The notes beneath the pieces are model-generated. The model made no database searches, was not told the DNA's origin, and saw only the letters and a program-made list of their open reading frames with translations. The translations under genes and the position numbers were made by a program. 50,985 nt of DNA from Deltaproteobacteria bacterium (lineage in GTDB: Bacteria; Desulfobacterota; Binatia; UBA9968): the NCBI GenBank assembly GCA_030688735.1, contig JAUYJC010000275.1, positions 1-50,985 of the forward strand. The letters are read 5' to 3'. Every line of letters begins with the position of its first letter. Within the stretch, counting starts at the first letter, position 1. Shown here in pieces: positions 39,531-47,658 of this stretch.

Positions 39531-40181
39531 TTGTCTGAAATTTTGACCTGGATCATGGATTCCATCCGCGCCTACGGGCCGTGGAGTGTGTTTATCGGTG
39601 TCATTATCGAGTCGGTGATTGTGCCGATTCCTTCGCCGCTCATCATCATGGGAGCGGGCTTCGTGCTGATCAGCGCCGAGCTTAGATTTTTGGATGCGCT
39701 TATGCCGATCCTGCTGCAAATTGTTTTGCCCGGCGCCATCGCTTCGACGCTGGGCGCCTACATCGGCTACGCCATCGGTTACTTCGGCGGCAAACCCCTG
39801 GTCGACCGTTGGAAAGGTTTTCTCGGTTTCAGTTGGAGCGACGTGGAAGCGATGGAGCGGCGTTTTCAAGGTGGTAAAGCCAATACCTCGATATTTTTTC
39901 TTCGCGCCCTGCCGATCTTTCCGCTCTCCGTGATCTCGGCCGCGGCCGGCCTATTGCGCCTGCCGATCAAAGAATTCAGTCTGTGGACGTTCTATGGAAC
40001 CGTCCCCCGCTGTCTCTTTCTCGGGTATCTCGGCTGGGGGCTCGGCGAAACCTATCAGGGTATCGCCAAAGGAATCGATAAAGCAGAGTCGGTAGTGTCA
40101 GGGATTTTGATACTGCTGATTTTCGCCGTGATCATCTGGCTGCGCGGCCGGGTGCGAGGACGCATTCTAAAAGGCAATTAA
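39531..40181 (+). CDS. DedA/VTT family membrane protein
   Basis: Predicted 216 residues starting with TTG at 39531 (GGAGAG about 9 bases upstream). The DedA/SNARE-associated core is visible: VIVPIPSPLIIMGAGF, then GAYIGYAIGYFGGKPLVDRWKGFLGFS and the FFLRALPIFPLSVISAAAGLLRLP signature. Family members are undecaprenyl phosphate or phospholipid transporters (flippase-like) of the inner membrane. It converges on the nickel permease gene with a 4-base overlap. Confidence 0.88.
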   Translation: MSEILTWIMDSIRAYGPWSVFIGVIIESVIVPIPSPLIIMGAGFVLISAELRFLDALMPILLQIVLPGAIASTLGAYIGYAIGYFGGKPLVDRWKGFLGFSWSDVEAMERRFQGGKANTSIFFLRALPIFPLSVISAAAGLLRLPIKEFSLWTFYGTVPRCLFLGYLGWGLGETYQGIAKGIDKAESVVSGILILLIFAVIIWLRGRVRGRILKGN

Positions 40182-40888
40182 AACAGCCCTGCGTTGAAGC
40201 CAATGTCCCAGCCCAAATGCAGGCCGAAAAGCATGCTCGCCACTCCGGCAGCCACTTGAATCCAGCGGTTCATGCGGCTGAAACGCTGCGCCGTAAGGAT
40301 GAACGGCAAACCGATCAGCCCGCTCAAAAGCAGCATGCCGCCCACCGAGCCGATGCCGAAAACAACGATATAAGCCACGCCGGCTAGCGCCGACGGTATC
40401 GTCGATAGCACCAGGAGCATCAGCGCCGCGCTGCCGGCGAGCCCGTGAACCATGCCGACCACAAAGGGCTTGCGCATCGATTTAAAAGGGTGCGTGTGAC
40501 CGTGGTCTTGGCCGGGATTTTCATGAACGTGGAAGTGGGCATGGGTTTCCGGATTGTGCGCGTGAATGTGGAGATGAATTTTCTCGATACCGAAAGAGCG
40601 CCACAAAATTTTCAATCCCAGCAAAGTGAGCATGAGCGCAACTAGAAATTCCAGCCCCAAGGCCAGGCGGGGCGGAATGGTTACCCGCAGCCCGATCACG
40701 ATTAGGCCAACCAGGAACAGGGTCGTCGTGTGGCCCAGCCCCCAGAAGGCGCCGATCAACGACGCCCATTTGAAGCTCCTATGCTCGCTGACAATCGTCG
40801 ATACGGCGATCAGATGGTCGGCATCCGTGGCATGTTGGATACCGTAGAGCAAACCCAAGCCGAATATTGCGAATAGAGAAGATTCCAT
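40178..40888 (-). CDS. High-affinity nickel/cobalt transporter-type membrane protein
   Basis: Predicted 236 residues. The NiCoT HX4DH signature is in helix 2 (QHATDADHLIAVS; His19, Asp24, His25). A His-rich loop follows (HLHIHAHNPETHAHFHVHENPGQDHGHTH, cut here: His at about 105-134) that would bind metal. The later LAGSAALMLLVLS and GMVHG fit NiCoT/UreH-type permeases. Substrate could be nickel or cobalt. A cobalt-type nitrile hydratase is encoded 5 kb away, which is a possible use. Confidence 0.85.
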   Translation of the reverse strand: MESSLFAIFGLGLLYGIQHATDADHLIAVSTIVSEHRSFKWASLIGAFWGLGHTTTLFLVGLIVIGLRVTIPPRLALGLEFLVALMLTLLGLKILWRSFGIEKIHLHIHAHNPETHAHFHVHENPGQDHGHTHPFKSMRKPFVVGMVHGLAGSAALMLLVLSTIPSALAGVAYIVVFGIGSVGGMLLLSGLIGLPFILTAQRFSRMNRWIQVAAGVASMLFGLHLGWDIGFNAGLF

Positions 40889-40912
40889 CGAAAAGCAGGT
40901 GTAATTGAGGCT

Positions 40913-41350
40913 CTATGACTTGAGGCTGGTTAGCGGTTGGCCGGTCTGGGTGCCGATCCAGACCTCGCCACCCTCGTAAACTTCCTTCTTCCAGATCGGC
41001 ACGGTCTTCTTGATTTCCTCGATGGCAAACCGGCAGGCCGCAAAGGCCGCGTCGCGGTGCCCTGCCGATACCGCGATGATGACGCTCGCTTCCGTGATCT
41101 GCACGGATCCGAGCCGGTGGATGATCGCCATGCGGCAAATCGGCCATTTCGTCTTAGCATCCTCGCCGATGCGCGCCAGCTCTTTTTCCGCCATCTCGGG
41201 ATAAGCTTCGTAATCGAGTGCGATAACTTTTCGCCCCTCGTTATTATTTCGCGTGGTACCGATGAAGGTCGCAATGGCGCCGGCTTCGGGATCGCCGACA
41301 TAATCCACCAGCTCTTGGAGATCGATGGGACCATTCGTAACGCGAAACAT
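40913..41350 (-). CDS. moaE: Molybdopterin synthase catalytic subunit MoaE
   Basis: Predicted 145 residues. Motifs: AGAIATFIGTTRNNNEGRKVIALDYEAYPEMAEKEL, ICRMAIIHRLGSVQI, then VIIAVSAGHRDAAFAACRFAIEEIKKTVPIWKKE. MoaE with MoaD inserts two sulfurs into precursor Z to give molybdopterin. It follows moaD by 5 bases in the minus-strand moa operon. The cofactor would serve the CoxS/CoxM-type molybdenum hydroxylase and others. Confidence 0.96.
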   Translation of the reverse strand: MFRVTNGPIDLQELVDYVGDPEAGAIATFIGTTRNNNEGRKVIALDYEAYPEMAEKELARIGEDAKTKWPICRMAIIHRLGSVQITEASVIIAVSAGHRDAAFAACRFAIEEIKKTVPIWKKEVYEGGEVWIGTQTGQPLTSLKS

Positions 41351-41355
41351 TTTTC

Positions 41356-41601
41356 TTACCCCCCGCTCACCGGCGGGACGAATACGACTTCGTCCTGGTC
41401 GCTGAGCAGGTGATCTGCTTTAACGTAGTTTTGATTGACCGCGTAAAGCAGGCGAATTCCTGGCACGTCGATTTTGGGGTAATCCTTCTGTAGCGCCCGC
41501 CACAGGTCTCCCACCGTACTGCCTTCTTCAATGTCCCTGGTAATCTCGGCGGTGCCGACTTTCTCCCGAAGAATCGCGAAGAATTTGACTCGAACCTTCA
41601 T
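41356..41601 (-). CDS. moaD: Molybdopterin synthase sulfur carrier subunit MoaD
   Basis: Predicted 81 residues, a ubiquitin-like fold ending in VPPVSGG, the C-terminal Gly-Gly that becomes thiocarboxylate. The start overlaps the end of the moaB gene by 4 bases, and moaE follows after 5 bases, so the three are co-translated. Confidence 0.95.
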   Translation of the reverse strand: MKVRVKFFAILREKVGTAEITRDIEEGSTVGDLWRALQKDYPKIDVPGIRLLYAVNQNYVKADHLLSDQDEVVFVPPVSGG

Positions 41602-42104
41602 TTTCCCTGCAGCTGAGAAACCATATGACGCAGCTCGGGCAGAATCAGCTTTTCCATCGCCAGCGAGACCGCGCCCTTCGATCCAGGCAAAGAGATCAGC
41701 ACCTTTCCCCGCGCCGTCCCCGCCGCCGCCCGGCTCATGATCGCCGCCGAGCCAATGTCCAAATAACTTAGATAGCGAAAAATCTCGCCGAAGCCGTCGA
41801 GTTTCTTTTCCAGAAATCGGTTCACGACCTCAAAGGTGCCATCTCGCGGCGCGATGCCGGTGCCGCCGTTGACGATCACGGCATCGACGTTCTCGCTCCC
41901 GAGAGCTTCGTTAAGTAGCGCGTCGATTTGCGCTGGCTCATCTTTAACGATGCGATAGCCGTTAGTCGAGTGCCCTTCGCCGCTCAAGAGCGATTTGATC
42001 GTCTGCCCGCTCGTGTCGGTCGCGTCATCACGGGTATCGCTAACCGTGATGACGAAGCAACGAACGCTCTTATGCCCCTTCTCTTTGTGCTCGTGAACCG
42101 ACAT
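41598..42104 (-). CDS. moaB: Molybdenum cofactor biosynthesis protein MoaB/MogA family
   Basis: Predicted 168 residues. The Mog-type domain is visible: VRCFVITVSDTRDDATDTSG, then AVIVNGGTGIAPRDGTFEVV (the TGGTG block) and LISLPGSKGAVSLAMEKLILPEL. It adenylylates molybdopterin before metal insertion, though MoaB paralogues without activity also exist. It is first in the moaB-moaD-moaE run. No moaA or moaC is adjacent. Confidence 0.93.
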   Translation of the reverse strand: MSVHEHKEKGHKSVRCFVITVSDTRDDATDTSGQTIKSLLSGEGHSTNGYRIVKDEPAQIDALLNEALGSENVDAVIVNGGTGIAPRDGTFEVVNRFLEKKLDGFGEIFRYLSYLDIGSAAIMSRAAAGTARGKVLISLPGSKGAVSLAMEKLILPELRHMVSQLQGK

Positions 42105-42203
42105 TTCTTGTCCTCAAATCGATATCGCCGGGAACTATAACAGCCGGGTACGGCGCTTTCAAACCTCCCGCCGACATCGAATCCGACGGGCATCGGTGCC
42201 TTG

Positions 42204-42440
42204 TTAAGTTTGACATGTCGTACCGCTGTCAAAATGCTTTTCTTCCAGCCTGCCGAGGATCTTGGCGATATCTTCGCGCGAAAGACCGGAGAACAGGTGA
42301 TGCCTGCGATTGCCCGCGATTATGACACGCAGCCGTGTTTTTATCGCTTTCTTGCCGTTCCTGCCAGTAGACAATCTTATCCACCGATGGACCCGTCGTC
42401 TTGAACCTGCGCTCCCTGACCCATAAGATGAAGCCAACAT
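42204..42440 (-). pseudogene. Possible remnant of a cyclic-nucleotide-binding (Crp-like) protein
   Basis: The minus-strand frame contains HHLFSGLSREDIAKILGRL and then EEKHFDSGTT, which resembles the first helix and start of the beta-roll of Crp/Fnr-type cNMP domains (LFxGLSxEDL...). It stops after CQT; the rest of the domain is not found. The first 45 codons have unusual composition. It lies head-to-head with hemW, whose start it touches. It is either a remnant or a chance match. Confidence 0.25.
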
Positions 42441-43608
42441 GAGCGCTGCCGAAAAGCCTTTTTCGCTCTACATCCACATCCCCTATTGCATCAGCAAGTG
42501 CCCGTACTGCGATTTCAACTCACATGTGGTGCCCGAGATTCCCGAAAAACAGTACACCGAAGCGCTACTGCGGGAGCTGGACCACTACGGTTCGCATGAT
42601 GAGTGGCAGAATCGACCCGTGCAGAGCATCTTTTTCGGCGGCGGCACGCCGTCTACGTTCAAGCCCACGAGTATCGGCAATATCCTCGCGCGGGCGGGGA
42701 CAACCTTTCCGCTCGACGCCGACTGCGAGATCACGCTGGAAGCGAATCCCGGAACGGTGGATCAGGAGAACTTTTTCGGCTACCGCGACGCGGGCGTGAA
42801 TCGCATCAGCGTCGGCGTGCAGTCTTTCCAGCCGCGCCTGCTCAAGTTCCTCGGGCGCGCCCATTCGGCGGAGGAGGCGCACAAGGCTTTGGAGGTTGTT
42901 CGCAAAGCTGGCTTCGACAACTTCAGCCTGGACCTGATGTACGCGAATCCAAGTCAGACCCTGTTTGAATTGGAAGCCGACTTGGACTCAGCCCTCACAT
43001 TTCGGTCGCCGCATTTGTCGGCTTACAATCTGACCTTTGAAGAGGGCACGCCGTTTGGCCATGAATACCGCTCGGGCAGGATGAAATCGCTCACCGAAGA
43101 CGAAGAGATCGCCATGGCGGAACTCGTTGAACGGAAACTCAAAGAGGCAGGGTTGCAGCGCTATGAAATCTCCAACTACGCCCGGCCCGGCTGCCACTCG
43201 CGCCACAACGTCAACTATTGGCGCGGCGGCGACTATCTCGGCCTCGGCGCCGGCGCGCATAGCTACCAGAGAATGAAAACCGATGGCGTAATGGGCCGGA
43301 GATGGAGTAATGAAACAAATCCTGGACGCTACATGGCGCTGGGCATGGAGTCCGGCGTAGCAGTTGTCGATCGCGAGACAATTGACGAAACCAAAGCGGT
43401 GGGCGAGTTCCTGTTTCTCGGGCTGAGGATGACCGAGGGGATATCCAATGACGAGTTTTGTTCCCGCTTCAGCAAGAGTCCCGTGGACTTCTATCCACAG
43501 ATTAGGACGTGGAGCGAGGCAGGACTGATGGAGGAGCGGGACGGACGCTTGTTTTTTACCCGCAAGGGTCTCTTGCTCGCGAACTCAATCTTTGTTGAAT
43601 TTGTGTAG
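42439..43608 (+). CDS. hemW: Radical SAM heme chaperone HemW
   Basis: Predicted 389 residues. The radical SAM cluster motif is CISKCPYC (Cys17, 21, 24). Position 26 is Phe, as in HemW; the extra Cys of true HemN is absent. IFFGGGTPS, TLEANPGTV and RISVGVQSF are the SAM motifs. HemW inserts or carries heme and is not a coproporphyrinogen oxidase. Its stop lies 32 bases before the MetE-like start. Confidence 0.95.
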   Translation: MSAAEKPFSLYIHIPYCISKCPYCDFNSHVVPEIPEKQYTEALLRELDHYGSHDEWQNRPVQSIFFGGGTPSTFKPTSIGNILARAGTTFPLDADCEITLEANPGTVDQENFFGYRDAGVNRISVGVQSFQPRLLKFLGRAHSAEEAHKALEVVRKAGFDNFSLDLMYANPSQTLFELEADLDSALTFRSPHLSAYNLTFEEGTPFGHEYRSGRMKSLTEDEEIAMAELVERKLKEAGLQRYEISNYARPGCHSRHNVNYWRGGDYLGLGAGAHSYQRMKTDGVMGRRWSNETNPGRYMALGMESGVAVVDRETIDETKAVGEFLFLGLRMTEGISNDEFCSRFSKSPVDFYPQIRTWSEAGLMEERDGRLFFTRKGLLLANSIFVEFV

Positions 43609-43640
43609 CATCAAGGTGACGATAACCTTCGGAGGAACCG

Positions 43641-44825
43641 ATGGCACAGTTGGCAACCACGGACCTAAACAAGATTCGCATCGACCATATCGGCAGCCTG
43701 GTTCGCCCGGCGAATCTAAAAGATGTCTTTGCCCGCCATGACCGCGGCCAATTGTCGCGTGAGGAATTGGCCAAAGCCCAGGACGACGCGATCCGTGACG
43801 TGGTCCAAAAACAAGAAGCCCACGGCTTTCCCGTCGTCACCGACGGCGAATTTCGCCGCCACAGTTTTCAAGAGAGTTTTTCCGAGTGCGTCACCGGCTT
43901 CGACGTGCCGAAGAACGTTTCTCTCTACTACGAGAAGCGCGATTTAAATGAAACTCCCCTCGAACGCGCCGAGCAGAACTTCGAGGAGGCCGGCCCGGCG
44001 ATCATCACCCGCCGCGGCGCCGTGGAACGGTTGAAGCTCGTGCGCAATCTGCCGCTGGAAGAATTTCGTTACGCCCAAAGCGTCGCCAAGGCTCCCGCCA
44101 AAGTTACCCTACTCGGTCCAGACCGCATCGCCCAGCGCTTCAAATGGGAAATATCACGGAACGTCTATAACGGTCTCGACGACTTCGTCGATCACGTGGT
44201 TCAAATCGAACGGCAGATGATCGCCGAACTGGTAGAGGCTGGCTGCAAGTATATTCAAATCGACGCCCCCGGCTACACGGCCTACGTCGACAAAGTTTCC
44301 TTGGAGCGCATGCGCTCACGCGGCGAAGATCCCAAGCGAAACCTTGAGCGTTCCATCCAAGCCGACAATGCGCTCATTAAAGATTTCCCCGGCGTAACCT
44401 TCGGCATCCATATTTGCCGCGGCAACGCCCGCACCATCGACCCCACAACCGGCAAGCTCGTTCCGCAGTGGCACCGCGAAGGCTCCTACGACGCCATCGC
44501 CGAGCAACTATTTACCAGCCTCAAACATCAGCGCCTGCTGCTCGAATACGACAGCGACCGCGCCGGTGGCTTCGAGCCACTGCGATTCGTACCGAAGGAC
44601 AAAATCGCTGTTCTCGGCTTGGTCTCAACCAAAAGCTCCGACATGGAAACCGTTGAAGACCTGAAGCGCCGCATCGATCTAGCCAGCAAGTACCTGCCCC
44701 TCGCCCAGCTCGCCCTCAGCCCCCAATGCGGCTTCGGCGGGATTGATTCCAAAGTTCTCAGCGAAAAAGAGATGTGGAAGAAGTTGGATACGATCGTGGA
44801 GACAGCGAAGGAGGTATGGGACTGA
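43641..44825 (+). CDS. MetE-like cobalamin-independent methionine synthase family protein
   Basis: Predicted 394 residues, with GGAGGAACCG just before the ATG. It corresponds to the C-terminal catalytic half of MetE: IGSLVRP, VVTDGEFRR, IDAPGYTAY and the zinc motifs HICRGN and LSPQCGFGG near the end. It lacks the N-terminal half of MetE, as in the short YxjG/MesD-like group. Methyl transfer from an unknown donor to homocysteine is likely, but other thiol methyltransfer is possible. No methionine pathway genes are adjacent. Confidence 0.85.
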   Translation: MAQLATTDLNKIRIDHIGSLVRPANLKDVFARHDRGQLSREELAKAQDDAIRDVVQKQEAHGFPVVTDGEFRRHSFQESFSECVTGFDVPKNVSLYYEKRDLNETPLERAEQNFEEAGPAIITRRGAVERLKLVRNLPLEEFRYAQSVAKAPAKVTLLGPDRIAQRFKWEISRNVYNGLDDFVDHVVQIERQMIAELVEAGCKYIQIDAPGYTAYVDKVSLERMRSRGEDPKRNLERSIQADNALIKDFPGVTFGIHICRGNARTIDPTTGKLVPQWHREGSYDAIAEQLFTSLKHQRLLLEYDSDRAGGFEPLRFVPKDKIAVLGLVSTKSSDMETVEDLKRRIDLASKYLPLAQLALSPQCGFGGIDSKVLSEKEMWKKLDTIVETAKEVWD

Positions 44826-44873
44826 GCGATCACCTGAGATATCTTACCGTGAACACTTCGGTCGAATCGTAGC

Positions 44874-46064
44874 ATGAAACGTTCAGGCATCGCCGATCTT
44901 CCTCTCCACGGCGGCCGCGTTCCGCGATGGCTTGCCGAGCGGATGGCCGGCCTTGGCGCCGCGATCACTGAAGTCATTGTCCACGATTACGGCACATCGG
45001 CGTTTCTCTCGCGTCTGAGCGATCCTTTCTGGTTCCAAGCCCTGGGCGCGGTGATGGGAATGGACTGGCACTCTTCAGGCGTCACCACCTCTGTCATGGG
45101 AGCTTTGAAGCGGGGCCTTACGCCGCGCGCGCAAGAGCTTGGCATTTACATCTGCGGCGGCCGCGGCAGGTTTGCACGGAATACGCCACAGGAGCTGCGA
45201 ACGGTCGCCGAGCGGCACGGCTTTGACGGCGACGCCCTGGTCCGCACCAGCAGGCTCACCGCGCGCATCGACAACAATGCCATCGCGGACGGCTTTCAGA
45301 TTTACCTGCACAGTTTCGTCGTGACCTCTAATGGCGAGTGGGCCGTCGTGCAGCAGGGTTTGAACGAGCGGAGCGGAATGGCGCGCCGCTACCATTGGCA
45401 CTCCGCGTCGGTGGTCGATTTCGTCGCCGAGCCGCACACCGCCATCGTCGGCCCGCCTCAGGGCGTGATCATGAATCTCGTCGATGCCCAAGCGCGACCC
45501 GCGCAAGACGCGCTCCTCGAACTCGCTCGCGAAAAACCGGAGAAGACTTTGGCAGCCGCGCGCCATCTCCGCTTGCCGGCCCAACACGAAGTCCGGGCGG
45601 AAAACATCGATCTCAAGCGTCTCGGAGCCGTGCTGGCGATCGCCTACGAGCGCGATCTCCACGGCTTCGCCGAACTTCTGCTCCTGGAGAAACTCGGACC
45701 TCGCACCCTTCAGTCGCTCGCCTTGATCGCCGAGGTCATTCACGGCGCGCCGAGCCATTTCTCCGACCCCGCCCGTTTCTCCTTCGCTCACGGCGGCAAG
45801 GACGGCCATCCCTTTCCCGTGCCGCTAAAGACCTACGATGAATCGATCGACTGGCTACGCAACTCCCTTGACGGCGCAAAGATCGGCGACAACGACAAAA
45901 TCGACGGCCTGCGCCGCCTCGAACGCTTTGTGCGCTCGGTCGAAACCGAGCTCAAACCGACAGCCGATTTCGATGCGGCCATCGCCCATGAAAAAGCGAT
46001 TTCACGATCGTTGGACGGGCGCACCGTGTTCGACCTTAAGCCGAGACAGCTTTCACTATTCTAG
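44874..46064 (+). CDS. DUF763 family protein
   Basis: Predicted 396 residues of the DUF763 family: MKRSGIADLPLHGGRVPRWL opening, then WFQALGAVMGMDWHSSGVTTSV, IYICGGRG and the closing LSLF. The family is widespread and uncharacterised; some members lie beside DNA repair genes. The central part (ERNGMARRYHWHS-type in 170-185) may be nuclease-like, but I cannot assign residues. It starts 48 bases after the MetE-like gene. Confidence 0.85.
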   Translation: MKRSGIADLPLHGGRVPRWLAERMAGLGAAITEVIVHDYGTSAFLSRLSDPFWFQALGAVMGMDWHSSGVTTSVMGALKRGLTPRAQELGIYICGGRGRFARNTPQELRTVAERHGFDGDALVRTSRLTARIDNNAIADGFQIYLHSFVVTSNGEWAVVQQGLNERSGMARRYHWHSASVVDFVAEPHTAIVGPPQGVIMNLVDAQARPAQDALLELAREKPEKTLAAARHLRLPAQHEVRAENIDLKRLGAVLAIAYERDLHGFAELLLLEKLGPRTLQSLALIAEVIHGAPSHFSDPARFSFAHGGKDGHPFPVPLKTYDESIDWLRNSLDGAKIGDNDKIDGLRRLERFVRSVETELKPTADFDAAIAHEKAISRSLDGRTVFDLKPRQLSLF

Positions 46065-46136
46065 GTTTGAATGGCAGAGATTCGGGAACGGGAGTGACAG
46101 CGTCCGTTTAACTGGTGCTAAGAAGATCGTGGGTAA

Positions 46137-46415
46137 TCATTTTTGAACTTCCTGCCGCAACTCGCTCAACCACTCCTCATGCACATCGACCCATATCGAA
46201 TCCTGATCGTGGCACGTCGACACTTCGCTCAGGTCGAACCTGACCGTGTAGAGCGGGTTGTGGATGCCGCGGTGGTCTCTGATGTATTCCAGAAGACCGT
46301 GAACCATGCCGATGACGCCGCGTTTGCCTCTGATGTATTTAGGCGTGCGCGGGTAACCGGTGGGATTCTCCGCGGCTACGACCACCGCGTCGCCGACTTT
46401 GAATTTTGCTGCCAT
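46137..46415 (-). CDS. Nitrile hydratase beta-subunit-like SH3 domain protein
   Basis: Predicted 92 residues from the ATG at 46415; a TTG at 46427 would add four. The SH3-like C-terminal domain of nitrile hydratase/thiocyanate hydrolase beta subunits is visible: FKVGDAVVV, then PRTPKYIRGKRGVI and YTVRFDLSEV with a final WVDVHEEWL. The N-terminal helical part of a full beta subunit is missing and seems to be fused to the alpha-like partner directly upstream (8-base gap). Together they would form one enzyme in the cytosol. Confidence 0.85.
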   Translation of the reverse strand: MAAKFKVGDAVVVAAENPTGYPRTPKYIRGKRGVIGMVHGLLEYIRDHRGIHNPLYTVRFDLSEVSTCHDQDSIWVDVHEEWLSELRQEVQK

Positions 46416-46423
46416 AATTCCAC

Positions 46424-47497
46424 TCAATCCGGCCGGACTCGCGGCGATTCCGGAGCGGCTCCTAATTTCATCGCCTGTTTCTGCTGCGAAGGTTCCAACG
46501 CGTAACCGGCGCCGATCAGACTATCGACGGTGACGAGCTTGGCCAATTCTTCTTCCGACATTCCTTCTGTACCGGCGGGCCGCTGCGGTAGAACGAAGTA
46601 GCGAACGTCGGAAGTGCTGTCGTACACTTGGACTTCTTTGGCCGCGGGAATCTCCAACTGAAACATTTCCTTTACGCAGGCGCGCGGGTTTTGGACGATG
46701 TTGGTCCGGTAGCTCTCATGCTTGTACCACCACGGCGTGTCGCCGAGAATGTCGTAGGGATAACAGGAACAGAGTGTGCAGACGACGACATTGTGAACCT
46801 TGTCGGTATTCTCCACGACGACCAGCTTGCCGACTTTCCCCTGGTGTACGCCCATTTCTCTTAGCGCCTCCCGCCCGGTCGACAACAACGCCCGCTTGAA
46901 CGCTGGATTAGCCCACGCCTTGGCGACAATCACGCCACCGGCCCAGGGGCGCTCCTCATGGAGTTGCTTCCAACTTTCCTTCAACTCCCTCCGAGTGGAC
47001 CAACCACGCTTGATCAGCGCCTGGACGAACACCTCGATCAATTCCTGATAGTCCTTTAGATCTTGCTCCAGATTCGCCATGCGCTGTTTGAGGGTGCCCT
47101 TGTGCTCCTTCTTCTTGAATTTGAAAAAGTCGTCGTAATCGCCGCGCTCCTTGCGATTGTCCTCGGTCACCATGTCCATGGCTTCGACGGCGCGCGCCGA
47201 GACCAGCGCGATGCCTTTCACATATTCATCGAGCCATTCTTCCAGGTAACGCACCCGAGCTTCAATGTTTTTCCCCTGTGGCTTTCTGGGTTTGAAGAAT
47301 TGATTTCTGCGCTTGAGCGCCACGCGGGCATTGAGCAGATCCGAAAACGTCACGACGCCGCGCCGAATCAAATAGAAGATCCGCGGCTCGAATCGCTTGG
47401 CCCGGTAATATTCCAAATCCTCTTCGACCGCTCGAATGTGAGCCTCGAAGTCATGCATATGCCCCTCGAAGGGTTTGTGCCCGTGTTTTCCCGACAT
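46424..47497 (-). CDS. Cobalt-type nitrile hydratase/thiocyanate hydrolase alpha-like subunit with N-terminal extension
   Basis: Predicted 357 residues from the ATG at 47497 (GGAGGAAC upstream). The metal-binding claw is CTLCSC (Cys240, 243, 245) within NVVVCTLCSCYPYDILG. Thr next to the first Cys marks the cobalt type. Ordinary alpha subunits are about 200 residues; here about 150 extra N-terminal residues (HMHDFEAHIRAVEEDLEYYR, VTFSDLLNARV and YLEEWLDEYV) resemble the helical part of beta subunits. The pair with the SH3 protein looks like a rearranged beta/alpha split. Nitrile to amide is likely; thiocyanate is an alternative. Confidence 0.85.
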   Translation of the reverse strand: MSGKHGHKPFEGHMHDFEAHIRAVEEDLEYYRAKRFEPRIFYLIRRGVVTFSDLLNARVALKRRNQFFKPRKPQGKNIEARVRYLEEWLDEYVKGIALVSARAVEAMDMVTEDNRKERGDYDDFFKFKKKEHKGTLKQRMANLEQDLKDYQELIEVFVQALIKRGWSTRRELKESWKQLHEERPWAGGVIVAKAWANPAFKRALLSTGREALREMGVHQGKVGKLVVVENTDKVHNVVVCTLCSCYPYDILGDTPWWYKHESYRTNIVQNPRACVKEMFQLEIPAAKEVQVYDSTSDVRYFVLPQRPAGTEGMSEEELAKLVTVDSLIGAGYALEPSQQKQAMKLGAAPESPRVRPD

Positions 47498-47529
47498 GTT
47501 CGTTCCTCCACAAAAACCCAGCCGTTCGT

Positions 47530-47612
47530 CCTTCGACAAGCTCAGGATGAACGGCTAAATAATTAAACTTATTAGCGAACACCCAAGCCGCTCGTGGTGA
47601 GCTTGTCGAACC
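47530..47612. repeat. Two dispersed repeats after the amidohydrolase gene
   Basis: CCTTCGACAAGCTCAGG at 47530-47546 and GGTGAGCTTGTCGAACC at 47596-47612 are a reverse-orientation pair of the CCTGAGC-GAAGG family. They face each other around AACGGCTAAATAATTAAAC and lie in the gap between the alpha-like and asparaginase-like genes. Confidence 0.7.
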
Positions 47613-47658
47613 ATGAGCGGCTTTCTTGCGTGGTTAATCAATCCATCGCAATTGAAAA